Origin: Selaginella moellendorffii
Lineage: Eukaryota > Streptophyta > Lycopodiopsida > Selaginellales > Selaginellaceae
NCBI RefSeq assembly: GCF_000143415.4
Contig: NW_003314285.1
Location: forward strand, 1,678,966-1,742,965
Direction: 5' to 3'
Length of the DNA stretch: 64,000 nt
The notes under the pieces are model-generated. The model was given only the letters and a program-made list of their open reading frames with translations, was not told the origin of the DNA and did no database searches. Numbering within the stretch: the stretch's first letter is position 1; each line of letters starts with the position of its first letter. This document shows, in pieces, positions 40,991 to 52,061 of the stretch. A program made the position numbers and the translations under genes.

Positions 40991-42140
40991 AAGACTTAGT
41001 TCTTATTGGTAGACTTGTTAAGGGGTCAAAATAAGATCACTAGGTAATCTTATAGCTAAACAAGGACAAAGTCTTTGTTTGGGTTAAGGAATATAATTCC
41101 TAGTTCAAAGTGTTGAGTTGAACTATTGAGAATGGTGTGGCTTGGTCAAGGTGACTAAGTGGGAAGGACACTTAAAGGGAAATCAGTTGTACCAAAACGA
41201 TGGTATAATAAGTCCAAGAAAATAGTCTCTAGGAGAGACCTATGGGAGGGTTACAAAGTTGGGTCGTGGACGAAACTTGTGGCAGAAAATGCTAAAGAGA
41301 CCTATTAGAGGTGAGCACCCTCTGGACTTAGCAAAGTAGAGCCTTTGCCACAGAACCAAAAAGGATATCTCGAGAATGGAGGTAGTGATCCTATGTTGCC
41401 CAGTGCAACAATCAATAGATAAAAGCAAAAGACTAGTAGCCAAATGTGGGCCATGGAGTTCATTGGAAGGAATACAAATAGCAAAGTTAGGTATGGAACA
41501 TTATGTTGGATACTAACAGATTGTGAGAAAGGAAATGTGCTTCCAAGGATGGATTCCTAAATGCTCCAAGTTGGCAAAGGTGAAAGCTCCAAGGGAGGGA
41601 GCGGCAAAGTAGCCAAATGATAGGGCCGTGGACAACTCTAGCACAACTTACGATAGCTGGAACTTAGTGCCAAAGGTGGCACAAAATAGAAAGGAGAATG
41701 ATGGTGCCCTCAAGTGGAAAATTTTCTAAGATAGGGAAGTGAAGTTGCACAATATGTGCAATGAAAGGTGTTAAAGACACCAAAGAAATTGACTTCGAGA
41801 AGTCAAAATTAAAAGTTCCAACGTGAACTGGTTATATCAATAGAAGTTGAGACTACTCGAGAATGAATAATGGGATTGAGCTAGAAAAGGTGTTTCTAAT
41901 GAGTTTAGCGAGAGCTAAACCAATAAAAGGGAGAGAACCACTTGAGGTGGTTAAATGAGTCTTTATGTTGGAGACACTATGCTCCTTAGAGGTTGGACAA
42001 GGCATGGCAAGCCTTCGGTGTAAAACTATTGATAAATATGGGCTAGGTGCCAAAGATGGAAAAGGTAATACATGCTGGTGTTACTTTATAAAATGGTTTA
42101 TCATTCGATAAGGACATCAAACTTTGTCGATGGGTGGTGT

Positions 42141-43629
42141 TGTGAGACACAAATCCCTAAGCCCCAAAGTGGAGCCAAAAGGGTGCCATGTGGTAGTGGC
42201 CAAAGCGAAAGCTAAACAAACATAACACATTTGGACTAAAAGGTTCCAACTTGAAAGGTCGAGAGCGCGAGTGGAACTCCCAACGGAGTTCTCAAGAAAC
42301 AAGCATGAAGTGAGCAATAAAGGAGTCCGAGATGGACCCAAGATGGAGTCTGAGATGGAGTCCGAGATGGACCGAGATGGGGTCCAAGATGGAGTCCGAG
42401 ATGGAGTCCGAGATGGAGTCCGAGATGGACCCGAGATGGAATCCGAGATGGAGTCCGAGAAGGACCCGAGATGGAGTCCGAAATCGAGACCGAGACCGAG
42501 ACCAAAACCGGGACCGAGACCAGGACTAGGACCGGGACCGAGACCGAGACCGGGGCCGAGGCTAAGACCGAGCCCAAGCCCGAGTCCAAGTCCGAGTTTG
42601 AGTCCGAGTCCGAGTCCGAATCCAAGTCCGAGTCCGAGTTCAAGTCTAAGAGGGTGAAAGCCCAAAGCGTTTGTCTCCCAGACCCTGGAGGGTTTGGTAA
42701 GCTCCAAAAGTATAGTAGGGGGATGACTCAAGTGGAGCCAGTTTGGCCTAGGAAGGCTGTGCCCAAGTGTTGGGAGACGGGATAACCACTGGGAGGTCCA
42801 AGGCTAGAGTGAATACGAACTGTCAAGTGGGGTAACTTGGTGAAGTGTTCAAGAGTCGGCTTTAGTTCCCTCGGGAGATCGAATGGTCGATGCTCCCAGT
42901 CCAAGTGTGGGTGGCACTACCTACTTGGATACCTGGCGTGGCTCAACGGAACCTCACTCTAAGCCCATGGCTAAAGCACCAAAAGGCGGAAGGTGGGGAG
43001 GGTACCCATGAAGCTTGCATAAGGCCACGGTGTTCCGAAATGTTGTCCCAAAGTCCCAGACTATGGAAAGGAAGAGGAGTGGACCTCTGGTGTAGTGACT
43101 AATGATACGGTCATGTAGTGAGGAAGTCCCAGAGGACAATGGGACTTAGTGGTCGGGCCTATGGGCCCTGTCCCAGTGGCAGTGTTGGCGAACACGGCCA
43201 TGGGCAGAAAAGGGACTTGGTGGGGACTGTAAAAGGGATATTGGGGAAGGCTGTTCCCCATGTCTGCGGACATTTTAAGGATGCTAAGGAGTGGATCTTG
43301 GATGGTCACTACTGGACAGATGGCCTAATCCTTGAGAGACAGGACTGCGATGCAGGTGGTGTTGAACCACCGATATGACCAAGGTGAAGGGGCATGGCCT
43401 TAGTGTAATAGACTAGTATGTTGGTGGTACCTTGGGGTGTTGGTCTTGGGACCGAGCACGTGGAGCACTTGGACTAAGTGCAAGGGATGAGTGGCATGGA
43501 TGCTATTCTCGGGGCTAGCAAGTCCTTAAGTCCTGAATTGGACTTAAAGAGGTTGTGAATGAGACTCCTCCAAGTGGTCGGAGGTGTGGTTAAGTGATTA
43601 AATTAGAGTGGAAAAATTAGTCACTTACA
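42141..43629 (+). repeat. 3' LTR of the non-autonomous element
   Basis: 1489 bp, TG...CA termini. The repeat array (about 42325-42650) is shorter than in the other two copies. Confidence 0.87.
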
Positions 43630-43639
43630 AAATATTTCT

Positions 43640-43900
43640 TCCTAAGCTCAAAAATAAGTTGAGACTCCATAGACGTTTCTGTTCCAGAGTTCAGATTTAA
43701 TCTTTGGATAAAGAATTGATTCCTTATTTAGAGATGAATAAATATTATGAGTTATTATTAGAACAGATATTAGTAAACTTTAACAAGATTATATTTGAGA
43801 TATGTTAAATTTTGCTGCTTCATTTATTATTCTAGAAACTAGATATTTTTTAAAAATCATTATAATAATTTTAATTCTATTTTATCTTACTGGAATTCAA
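43640..43900 (+). pseudogene. Relic of a third lectin-family gene
   Basis: TGTTAAATTTTGCTGCTTC (43803-43821) and the following TTTATTATT are almost identical to 52747-52775 in lectin copy 2. The translated LNFAASFIIL is recovered only with frame changes, and the preceding sequence (ELLLEQILVNF) is only vaguely similar. It begins right after the 3' LTR, so the retrotransposon may have landed in or beside it. Confidence 0.5.
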
Positions 43901-44046
43901 TTTCGTTTTGCTAATTAGTATTTTATTAATTTTTAGTTATTATTTTTAATAATTCATTGTGAGTATCTATGACTTATAATGACTTATTATTGATATATTT
44001 GATATAAAATGAATTATTTAAAAATCAAATAATTTTAATAAATATG

Positions 44047-45819
44047 TTAGACAAGAGAACATATATGGGCAAATAGCACAAATGCCCCTGCATTTTTTTC
44101 ATCCAGCCTTATTACTTCTTCCATTGCTGCCAATCCACATTTTTCATTTTTGACACTTTTACAAGCTCCAAGCAAGCATCGCCAGTCAAGCACATTTGGC
44201 TCAACTGGCATTTCTCTTATTAGATCATTGGCATTATCTAAATACCCAACACGACCCAGAAGATCTATCATCCAGCAAAAGTGTTGCCTCTCCGGCCAAA
44301 TTCCAAAGTCTCCTATCATCGATCTAAACAATGAGAGCCCTCTTTCGATATCTCCTTTATGGCTGCATGCCATGAGGGCACTTGCAAAGCTAATTCCATC
44401 AGGAATTTCAGCAGCCATCTTAAGCAAATGAGAAACTTCTAAAGCTTCAACGGGATATCCACTTTGAGCATATGCAGCTAGCATAGCATTCCATGCAATT
44501 AAATCATGATTTTGCATCCTATCAAACAAAACCTTTGCTTGGGCAATGTTCCCAGAACGTGCAAATGCTGTTAATATTGTAGTCCAGGAAACCAAGTCCA
44601 CTTCTGGCATTTGGAACATGAATTCCAGCATAAGCTTCAGATGCCCCTGGGCGGCATATGCTAAGAGCATTGCATTCGTGACAGCCATGTCCCACCCTTG
44701 CATGGAATCATATACGTGCTTAGCTTCTTCCACAAAACCGTGTTGCCCATAACATACTAGCATCACAGAGAAAGTTATGGAGTCCTTCTCAGGCATCAAG
44801 TCAAGCAAGAGCTCCGCTTCTTTGATATACCCGTTGTGGGCATATCCCGTCAGCATGGTGTTCCATGAAGCTTGTGTTCTCTCTGGCATGGAATCAAACA
44901 CTGCTCTAGCCTTGTCAAGATCCCCGATTTGGTTATATGCTGTCACCATTGCTCCCCACGAGACAACACTGCGTTCCTCCATTTCATCAAATATTTTCTC
45001 TGCCAGTCTCAAGTTTCCAGCTCGAACGTAAGCGACCAACAAGACAGTCCATGACACGGAGTTTCTCTCAGGCATCGTATCGAACATTCTCTCGGCATCT
45101 TGGAGCTTCCCTTTCTGAGCATATGCGCTCAGCATCGATGTCCACGACACAATGTCTCTCACTTCCATTTCCTCAAAGATTTCCTTTGCGCCATCGAGAA
45201 TCTGGGTTTGAGAATATCCACAGAGCATTGCCGTGGATGAGACGAGATCTCTCTCGGGCATGCCATTATAGACCTCTCTAGCGCCATGCGTATGCCCGTT
45301 CCAGGTATATGCTAGGATCAAAGCCGTCCACGAGGAGAGATTCCTCTCTGGCATCTGGTCAAACACGCGTCCCGCATCCTCGACCCGACCGTTGCTTCCA
45401 AATGCCGCCACCAGTGTGTTCCACGAAACAATGTCCCTCGCGGGCATCTCCAAGAATGTCACTTTTGCTTTCTCCAGATGCCCTTTGTGGGAATATGCAG
45501 AGAGCATGAAGTTCCAGGAGAAAATGTCCTTGCGGGGAATGCTATCGAATATTCGCCGGGCCGAGCTGATGCTCCCGCACTTGTCGTAGAGCTGCAGAAG
45601 CATGTTTGCGACGAATGAATCCGACGCAAGGCGGTGCTCCACTCGCGAGTGAACTTCCTTGGCCATGGATAGTGTCGTGCACGATCTGATAAGCTCCAAG
45701 CACGCATTTCGATCGAGCGGCTTCTCTCCATGCATTTCTTTTGCTCTTGGCTTGTCATTGGAAAGGAATCCAATGCTAAGTGGCAACCAAAGTAGTATAA
45801 CTTTCTCGGAGAAAATCAA
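44047..45819 (-). CDS. PLS-class PPR protein with mostly S-type repeats
   Basis: An intronless 590-residue frame. After an N-terminal RNACLELIRSCTTLSMAKEV segment, nearly all repeats are 31-residue S-type units of the form DIVSWTSMLSAYAQKGKLQDAERMFDTMPER, ending near residue 500. An E-like region (VLDWRCLLGACKSVKNE) ends abruptly at LFAHICSLV, without a PG box or DYW. The N-terminus (IFSEKVILLWLPLSIGFL) is hydrophobic rather than a typical presequence, so the true start may be internal. A degraded copy lies at 53933-54260. Its codon bias is less GC-rich than in the other PPR genes here. Confidence 0.85.
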   Translation of the reverse strand: MIFSEKVILLWLPLSIGFLSNDKPRAKEMHGEKPLDRNACLELIRSCTTLSMAKEVHSRVEHRLASDSFVANMLLQLYDKCGSISSARRIFDSIPRKDIFSWNFMLSAYSHKGHLEKAKVTFLEMPARDIVSWNTLVAAFGSNGRVEDAGRVFDQMPERNLSSWTALILAYTWNGHTHGAREVYNGMPERDLVSSTAMLCGYSQTQILDGAKEIFEEMEVRDIVSWTSMLSAYAQKGKLQDAERMFDTMPERNSVSWTVLLVAYVRAGNLRLAEKIFDEMEERSVVSWGAMVTAYNQIGDLDKARAVFDSMPERTQASWNTMLTGYAHNGYIKEAELLLDLMPEKDSITFSVMLVCYGQHGFVEEAKHVYDSMQGWDMAVTNAMLLAYAAQGHLKLMLEFMFQMPEVDLVSWTTILTAFARSGNIAQAKVLFDRMQNHDLIAWNAMLAAYAQSGYPVEALEVSHLLKMAAEIPDGISFASALMACSHKGDIERGLSLFRSMIGDFGIWPERQHFCWMIDLLGRVGYLDNANDLIREMPVEPNVLDWRCLLGACKSVKNEKCGLAAMEEVIRLDEKNAGAFVLFAHICSLV

Positions 45820-45822
45820 ACC

Positions 45823-46500
45823 TTAAAATTTCTCCCAAGGAAGAGTTCGATAGATTTTATCAAACTTTCCTTCGCACTGAAAATCGAAAGGACAGCAGTG
45901 CTCAAAGCAAGGAGAAATTGAAATGATACCGGAACATTTATTACCGGTAAACAACTCGCGGGTGTCGGACCAATGTCGAGAGCTCTCGTTCGACGATCCG
46001 GTGGGATGATGGAGAGGTTCGTGATCCGTGCTCCACCCTCGGAGCACCAGCCATCGCACTGGATCTTCAGCTTCTTTGTTGGCGTTGAGCAGCTTCTTCT
46101 TTGACTTCTGCTTGTGAGACTTCATCTCGCGGGAAGAGTGTTTAAAGCAAAATTTGGATGAACATTTTTGTTACCTTCACTCTGGAAATGTCTATGCCTT
46201 TATCCTTGAGAGTGCTGGGAAATCCTCCCAGGTTGGGCGGTAGACTGTGAGCTTCAAGCAACTGTTGCTGCCAAACACATGAGCTTGTACTGAGCTATGA
46301 AACGCAACTATTTGGAATGCCGTTTCCATTTCCATTACATTCATTGTCGTTGACATGAGAGAGGGGGTCTCCTCTAGCTTTGACCCTTCGTGGCTCAATG
46401 CCTCCTCAACAGTAGTCGCGAAGCTCGCTGCTTCATCGCTCACAGAATCCATTCGGACACATTGTTGGCCTTGAGCAACTTCTTCTTTGACTTTTAGCAA
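45823..46500 (-). pseudogene. Rearranged 3' fragment of an IQM gene
   Basis: Reading the minus strand, the order is an exon-10-like piece ([20 protein letters not shown]; 46490-46330), then intron-8/exon-9-like sequence (GGCATTCC..., then LLEAHS; 46325-46185), then exon-10 start ([11 protein letters not shown]; 46125 on). This differs from the intact gene at 54546-56357, so a tandem or scrambled duplication preceded truncation. No IQ motif or upstream exons remain. Confidence 0.7.
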
Positions 46501-47144
46501 ATAAAAGATGTTCTATCAAGTTTATACTCGTCAAACTTTTATATCTTCTGGAGAGGTGTCAGATTAGTACATATATATACTAATGTGCAGATAACTATTG
46601 CATATGAACCATCTGAGTGGATTGGATTTGGTTCATTTGGATAATGACAGTAATATGCTTGAAAATTAGATAGAAGGTATCTATAGTAGATAGAATATTT
46701 TATTTTATTTTTAAAACAAAAATACATTATTAAACATTGTGAGGGCCAAGTGTACGGCTACGATGCCGTATACTAATATTAGCGTAGTGGATTTTGGTAG
46801 CCGTCGGATTGGTTTCAATCCGGACCACTCGCTCCTGTATATAAGCTAGGGTTTTTGGGTTAATTGATATGCACATTTCTGTATTCCCTTTCTATATTCC
46901 ATGCACTCACATTGGTGGAGGTGAGGGGCACCTTTGATTGTCCCTGGGGAGTGCTTGGATTTGGGATTTCGGTTTAGATCTAGCTTTTGCATTGTCTAGA
47001 TCTAGCTTTTTCCATTTCCTTTCTTTTGTTCTTTCCTTTCAGGATTTTGGTTTAGATCTAGCTTTTTGCATTGTCTAGATCTACCATTTCTTTCTAGCTT
47101 TTTGTCATTTCTCTTCTTTTGCTCTTTCTTTCTCATTCATTTTC

Positions 47145-47858
47145 ATGGCCGATCCGCAATCTCCTCCTTTGACTCTAGAGCAGCAGTTGGTTCAATTGCT
47201 TGATGCTATGCGCCTGCAATTGAACAACCAAACTCAGTTGATGGCGGCGTTCACGGCACATGGTACAACTCCTCTTGCTTTTGGTGCCAATCCTCGCGTT
47301 CGGCCGGAGTTCTTTCGTGGGAATCCTGGGGATGATGTGTACCATTGGTTCGATCACTTCACGGTGATTGCCACATATCATTCTTGGGATGATGCTCGGC
47401 GTTTGCGTGAGTTCCCCACATGTCTTCAAGGGACGGCATTGCAGTGGTACAATGGATTGAGCGCAGCTACTCGTGGCGATTGGAGTGTTCTTCCGGACGT
47501 CTTCAAACTCGCCTTCGGACACGCCGACGATTGTGATGATGCCTTCCAACAATTGCATCGTCTTCGCCAAGGGCCATCTGAGTCGGTGATGCAATTTGGC
47601 GTTCGTTTCCGAAGTCTTTTGCTTCGTGCGGAGCCAAATATGTCGGAGCGGATCAAGCTAGGAATGCTGTGGCCAGCACTTCGTCAAGATCTTGTCGGAC
47701 TTGTGCATGCACTTGCTCCTGCCACTCTTGACGATGCTCTTCGCTTGGCACAACGTTATGAGACGTCGCCTCTTCCACTTCTTGCTACACGTCCTTCAGC
47801 TCCACTTCCTATGAGTGATGGTCCTGTTCCCATGGAAGTTGATGCTGCTGCTACTTGA
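47145..47858 (+). CDS. Ty3 element gag
   Basis: 237 residues from ATG 47145 to a TGA at 47856-47858. Capsid region: PEFFRGNPGDDVYHWFDHF ... LQGTALQWYNGL ... MQFGVRFRSLLLRA. Beyond the TGA the same frame continues with a GRGRGRGR stretch and a CCHC knuckle CWACDEVGHTYRRC (about 47920-47960). The TGA therefore either is a mutation or requires readthrough. Confidence 0.85.
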   Translation: MADPQSPPLTLEQQLVQLLDAMRLQLNNQTQLMAAFTAHGTTPLAFGANPRVRPEFFRGNPGDDVYHWFDHFTVIATYHSWDDARRLREFPTCLQGTALQWYNGLSAATRGDWSVLPDVFKLAFGHADDCDDAFQQLHRLRQGPSESVMQFGVRFRSLLLRAEPNMSERIKLGMLWPALRQDLVGLVHALAPATLDDALRLAQRYETSPLPLLATRPSAPLPMSDGPVPMEVDAAAT

Positions 47859-47941
47859 GTCCAAGGACAAGGGCGAGGACGTGGTCGTGGCCGTGACATT
47901 CGTTGCTGGGCGTGTGATGAAGTTGGTCATACTTATCGGCG

Positions 47942-49417
47942 TTGTCGGCGCTTTCCGGATTGGCGACCTCCATTTCCTGGGTGGAGACCTTGGCGTCAGC
48001 AACGTCCCGTTGGTGCTGCTGCGGTGGAAGGTTTGGATACCGAGGTGCATTCGGGAAACGAGGAGTCGCGCGAGTAATGGAGGGACCTTGCGCGAATAAG
48101 TTAGTGACCCCTCCATCTTTCTTTCGGGAGTATCATCAAGGGGTTCACTCGGCACCGGTTCATCCAGTGTTTACTTTCCAAGCTCGTTTTTATAACAAGA
48201 GGTCTCCTATTCTTCTCTCCGTGTTGGTTGATACAGGTTCGAGTTTATCTTCTATTGCTCGACCTGTTGCCACACGTTGTCGTCTACACTTGCGTCATGC
48301 GGCAGATCCAGTTTTCATTCTTTATGGCAACGGCCGTACACATGCATGTGCACGAGATGAGGCGGACCTGGTTGTGCGTGTGGGCGATCTCAAGCTTGAG
48401 TTGCAGTCGTTGCGGGTGGTGCCGAGTCAAGCTTTTGACCTCATTCTTGGTATGGATTGGTTGCAGCACAATCATGCCAAGTGTGACTTTGAGGCTTTTC
48501 CCCCTTGTCTCATACTTCCTTATGTTTCATCCATTCCTCTCACTTCTGTACCTCTTCGTCCCTCTACTTCTACCTCTGCTTCCATTACTTTTGTTCCCCC
48601 ATTATTTCCTCTTGTGTTTCCATCTTGTTCTGCTCTTCCCTTTTCCGATCCCTCCGATGATCTTTGTGTTGCAGCTGTTGATCAGCTCATGAAGGAGTAT
48701 TCTGATCTCTTTGAATTTGACCTATCGTCTGGGGCCAAGATTGCCACATGTCATCCCATTCCAACCGGGGATGCTCGTCCAATCAAGGTTCCTGTTCGTC
48801 GTCGGTCACCCAAGGAGATCAAGATTTTACGTGCAAACGTCAAGGAGATGTTGGAGAAGGGTGTTATTCGGAAGTCGCGGAGTCCTTGGGCATGTGAACC
48901 TCATCTTGTGACGAAGCCTGATGGGAGTATTCGTTTCTGCATCGACTATCGTTCGTTAAATGAAGTGACGATCCCGGACGTGTACCCTCTTCCTCACACT
49001 GCTGATCTCTTGGATCGTCTGGGGCGAAGTCGTTGGTTCACCAAGCTAGATCTTGCTTCTGGGTATTGGCAAGTACCGATGGCTGAAGACGATATTCCTA
49101 AGACTGCTTTTCGTACACCATTTGGTTTGTACGAGTTTTTGGTGATGCCGTTTGGTTTGAACAATGCTCCAGCAACTTTTCAGCGAATGATGGACGAGGT
49201 TCTTTGCGATATGCCAGAGGTGACGGCTGACTTCATTGATGATGTCTTGATCCACTCGGAGGGGACGTGGGAGGAGCATGTTCGTGATGTTTGTAAAGTG
49301 TTGGATCGGCTACGCGATGTTGGTTAAAGCTGAAGCGGTCGAAGTGCGTGTTTGGGTCCAAGGACACAACTTATCTTGGGTACCGTATTTCTCGTGAGGG
49401 TTTGCAAGTTGATCCTG
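47942..49417 (+). pseudogene. Ty3 element protease and reverse transcriptase (5' part of pol)
   Basis: The frame from about 48100 carries a retropepsin VLVDTGSSLSSIA and FDLILGMDWLQHN. Reverse transcriptase follows with IRFCIDYRSLNEVTIPDVYPLP, FTKLDLASGYWQV, MPFGLNNAPATFQ and FIDDVLIHS, where the usual YIDD/YxDD has Phe. A single-base frameshift near 49325 separates this from KCVFG...LGYRIS. The sequence then enters the N gap. Confidence 0.82.
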
Positions 49418-49944
49418 NNNNNNNNNNNNNNNNNNNNNNNNNNNNNNNNNNNNNNNNNNNNNNNNNNNNNNNNNNNNNNNNNNNNNNNNNNNNNNNNNNN
49501 NNNNNNNNNNNNNNNNNNNNNNNNNNNNNNNNNNNNNNNNNNNNNNNNNNNNNNNNNNNNNNNNNNNNNNNNNNNNNNNNNNNNNNNNNNNNNNNNNNNN
49601 NNNNNNNNNNNNNNNNNNNNNNNNNNNNNNNNNNNNNNNNNNNNNNNNNNNNNNNNNNNNNNNNNNNNNNNNNNNNNNNNNNNNNNNNNNNNNNNNNNNN
49701 NNNNNNNNNNNNNNNNNNNNNNNNNNNNNNNNNNNNNNNNNNNNNNNNNNNNNNNNNNNNNNNNNNNNNNNNNNNNNNNNNNNNNNNNNNNNNNNNNNNN
49801 NNNNNNNNNNNNNNNNNNNNNNNNNNNNNNNNNNNNNNNNNNNNNNNNNNNNNNNNNNNNNNNNNNNNNNNNNNNNNNNNNNNNNNNNNNNNNNNNNNNN
49901 NNNNNNNNNNNNNNNNNNNNNNNNNNNNNNNNNNNNNNNNNNNN
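49418..49944. other. Assembly gap (527 N)
   Basis: A run of N inside the reverse transcriptase/RNase H part of the Ty3 element. Long X-containing frames across it are artefacts. Confidence 0.99.
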
Positions 49945-51540
49945 GCTCGATGGGCTTTGAAGCTTCAGATATATGATTTCGATGTTGTTCATCGCCCAGG
50001 GAGTTCTATGGCTGATGCTGATGCCCTTTCTCGAGCTCCTCTTCCTTCTCCACTCACTTCTCATGTTTCTGATGAACCTGTTGTTCCAGCATCTGTGGAT
50101 TTTCTAGATGAGGATTCTGTGCCGTCGGCGGTTGCTGTCCTTGACGTTTAGTGTCCACAGGGCGTAGAGCAAGATCTACCTTCTCTGGATGAGGTTCGCG
50201 AGGCTCAAAAGATTGAGCCGTGGATTCTAAGGCTTCGAGATGGGTTTGAGAATCTTGCATCACTTGCTGATGACTTGCCTTTTCGGCATTTACATTCTCA
50301 ATATCGCCTTGAAGATGGCCTTCTTTATTTTGTGGGAACGGATCCTGATGCTCATTTACGGCTAGTGGTGCCTTCGGTGTTTATTCCGCGGTTTCTCCAT
50401 GCCTACCATGATTCTCCTATTCTAGGTGGGCATATGGGACACCGTCGTGTCACCGAGAAGTTGCACAGATCTTTCTATTGGCCAGAGATGCGACGTGATA
50501 TTATCCGGTATGTGCGTAGCTGCGTTTGGTGCCAAGCTCGTAATACTCCCCCTTGTGCTGCGGAAGGACGGTTGGAGTCAATTGCAGTTTCTCGTCCGTT
50601 TGAGTTGGTGGTGTTTGATCTTATGGGACCTTTTCCGCGATCGACTGCTGGCAATGAGTATGTTATTATTGCTTCTGACTACTTGACTCGTTGGGTGGAA
50701 GTTGGTGCTCTTGCTAGTGCCTCTGCAACTGCTGTTGGATACTTCCTCCTCAATCGAGTGGTGTTCCAGCATTCTTGTCCAGAACGGATTCTTTCGGATA
50801 ATGGTCCTGCATTTATGGCTGAGGTATTTCATGTTTTGACATCTCGGTTGGGGATACGCCACACTTTTACGAGTGCTTATCATCCACAATCAGACGGTCT
50901 GGTGGAACGGCTCGTTCGGACATTCAAAGGGATGATTGCGAAGTATGTGAACTTTCAACATTCGGATTGGGATGGTTATTTGCCGTCTCTTCGGTATGCT
51001 TATGTCACAGGGGTGCAGAGTTCTGTTGGTGCTTCACCATATAAACTTCTATATGGTCATGATCCAATATTACCAACAGAGCTAGGTTTACCTTCGCGAT
51101 TGCCACGAACTCCTGATGCTAGGTCATGGGATCAATATTTGACAAGCATTCTTCCACTTGTCCGAGCAGAGTCTACTGAACACTTAGGCCGCGTACAAGT
51201 GGGACAACAACGGCGCTACAATTCCCATCATCGTCCACCAGCGGAGTACAAAGTGGATGATTTGGTGTTAGTCCGTTTTCCCCATCTTACGGTACGTGGT
51301 TTATCTAAGGGGCTCCTTGCGCAGTGGAAAGGACCGTATCGGGTGTTGCGGCAAGTTGGACCACAAGTTTATGAGGTTCGGCATGACGTTCAGCAGGCTG
51401 ATCCTCCGGAGATTGTGCATGTGCAGCGGTTAAAACGCTTCATACAGAGGGATCAGGAGCAGTTAATACCGTCTACAGATCCACCGATGCCTCCTCCTGA
51501 CGTTCCTCCAGATCCCGGCCCATCTACAAGAGAATCCTGA
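49945..51540 (+). pseudogene. Ty3 element RNase H end and integrase (3' part of pol)
   Basis: After the gap, RWALKLQIYDFDVVHRPGS marks the RNase H end. A TAG at 50149-50151 interrupts the frame. The downstream frame to 51540 is a full integrase: H...H...CVWCQARN zinc finger (about 50400-50540), the catalytic D in VVFDLMGPF, D in LSDNGPAF and E in DGLVERL, then GPYRVLRQVGPQVYEV near the C-terminus. The tail is Pro-rich. Confidence 0.85.
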
Positions 51541-51764
51541 CGGCCTTCCATTATTCCGAGAGGAGGGGATGATGTGAGGGCCAAGTGTACGGCTACGATG
51601 CCGTATACTAATATTAGCGTAGTGGATTTTGGTAGCCGTCGGATTGGTTTCAATCCGGACCACTCGCTCCTGTATATAAGCTAGGGTTTTTGGGTTAATT
51701 GATATGCACATTTCTGTATTCCCTTTCTATATTCCATGCACTCACAACATAAAATATAATAAAT

Positions 51765-51818
51765 TATTTTCTATATACATACATATATATATATACAAAC
51801 ATACATATATATATATAC

Positions 51819-51891
<73 letters not shown>

Positions 51892-51945
51892 TATCTATAC
51901 ATACATACATATATATACATATATATCTATACATATTGTCACACC
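51765..51945. repeat. (TA)n/(CATA)n microsatellite
   Basis: Almost continuous TATATA and ATACATA repeats. Frames through it (Tyr-Ile repeats) are not coding. Confidence 0.95.
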
Positions 51946-52061
51946 CTTGTACCATTTAATCCTACAATAGTTTAAATAAAATTACCAAGAATTGATTCTA
52001 GGAAATACAGCTATGCCCAGCTCAAATTAAAATATAAAAAATTAATATTTTGAAGCTTTAT

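Larger units (their letters stand above)
30724..43629 (+). mobile_element. Non-autonomous long-LTR retrotransposon (12.9 kb with nested insert)
   Basis: The 5' LTR (30724-32344) and 3' LTR (42141-43629) both begin TGTGAGACAC and end TTACA. The target-site duplication is a perfect AAATA (30719-30723 and 43630-43634). A primer-binding site TGGTATCGGAG follows the 5' LTR. The internal region outside the nested chromovirus is about 1.3 kb plus 2.7 kb and shows no gag, protease, reverse transcriptase or integrase. It must depend on another element for movement. LTR length differs by 132 bp, mostly in the internal repeat array. Confidence 0.88.
46738..51746 (+). mobile_element. Ty3-type LTR retrotransposon with identical short LTRs
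   Basis: The LTRs 46738-46911 and 51573-51746 are both 174 bp and by eye identical, with inverted ends TGTGAG/CTCACA and an internal TATATAAGCTAGG (TATA-like). ACAT flanks both sides (46734-46737 and 51747-51750). A polypurine tract GAGAGGAGGGGATGA precedes the 3' LTR. gag and pol follow Ty3 order; no chromodomain is seen. A 527-base run of N lies inside pol. Confidence 0.92.

Noticed and set aside
49324-50151. Long frames spanning the run of N
   Set aside because: Most residues are undetermined; the frames exist only because N codons are not stops.
51704-51970. Tyr-Ile repeat protein frames
   Set aside because: Translation of a TA/CATA microsatellite.
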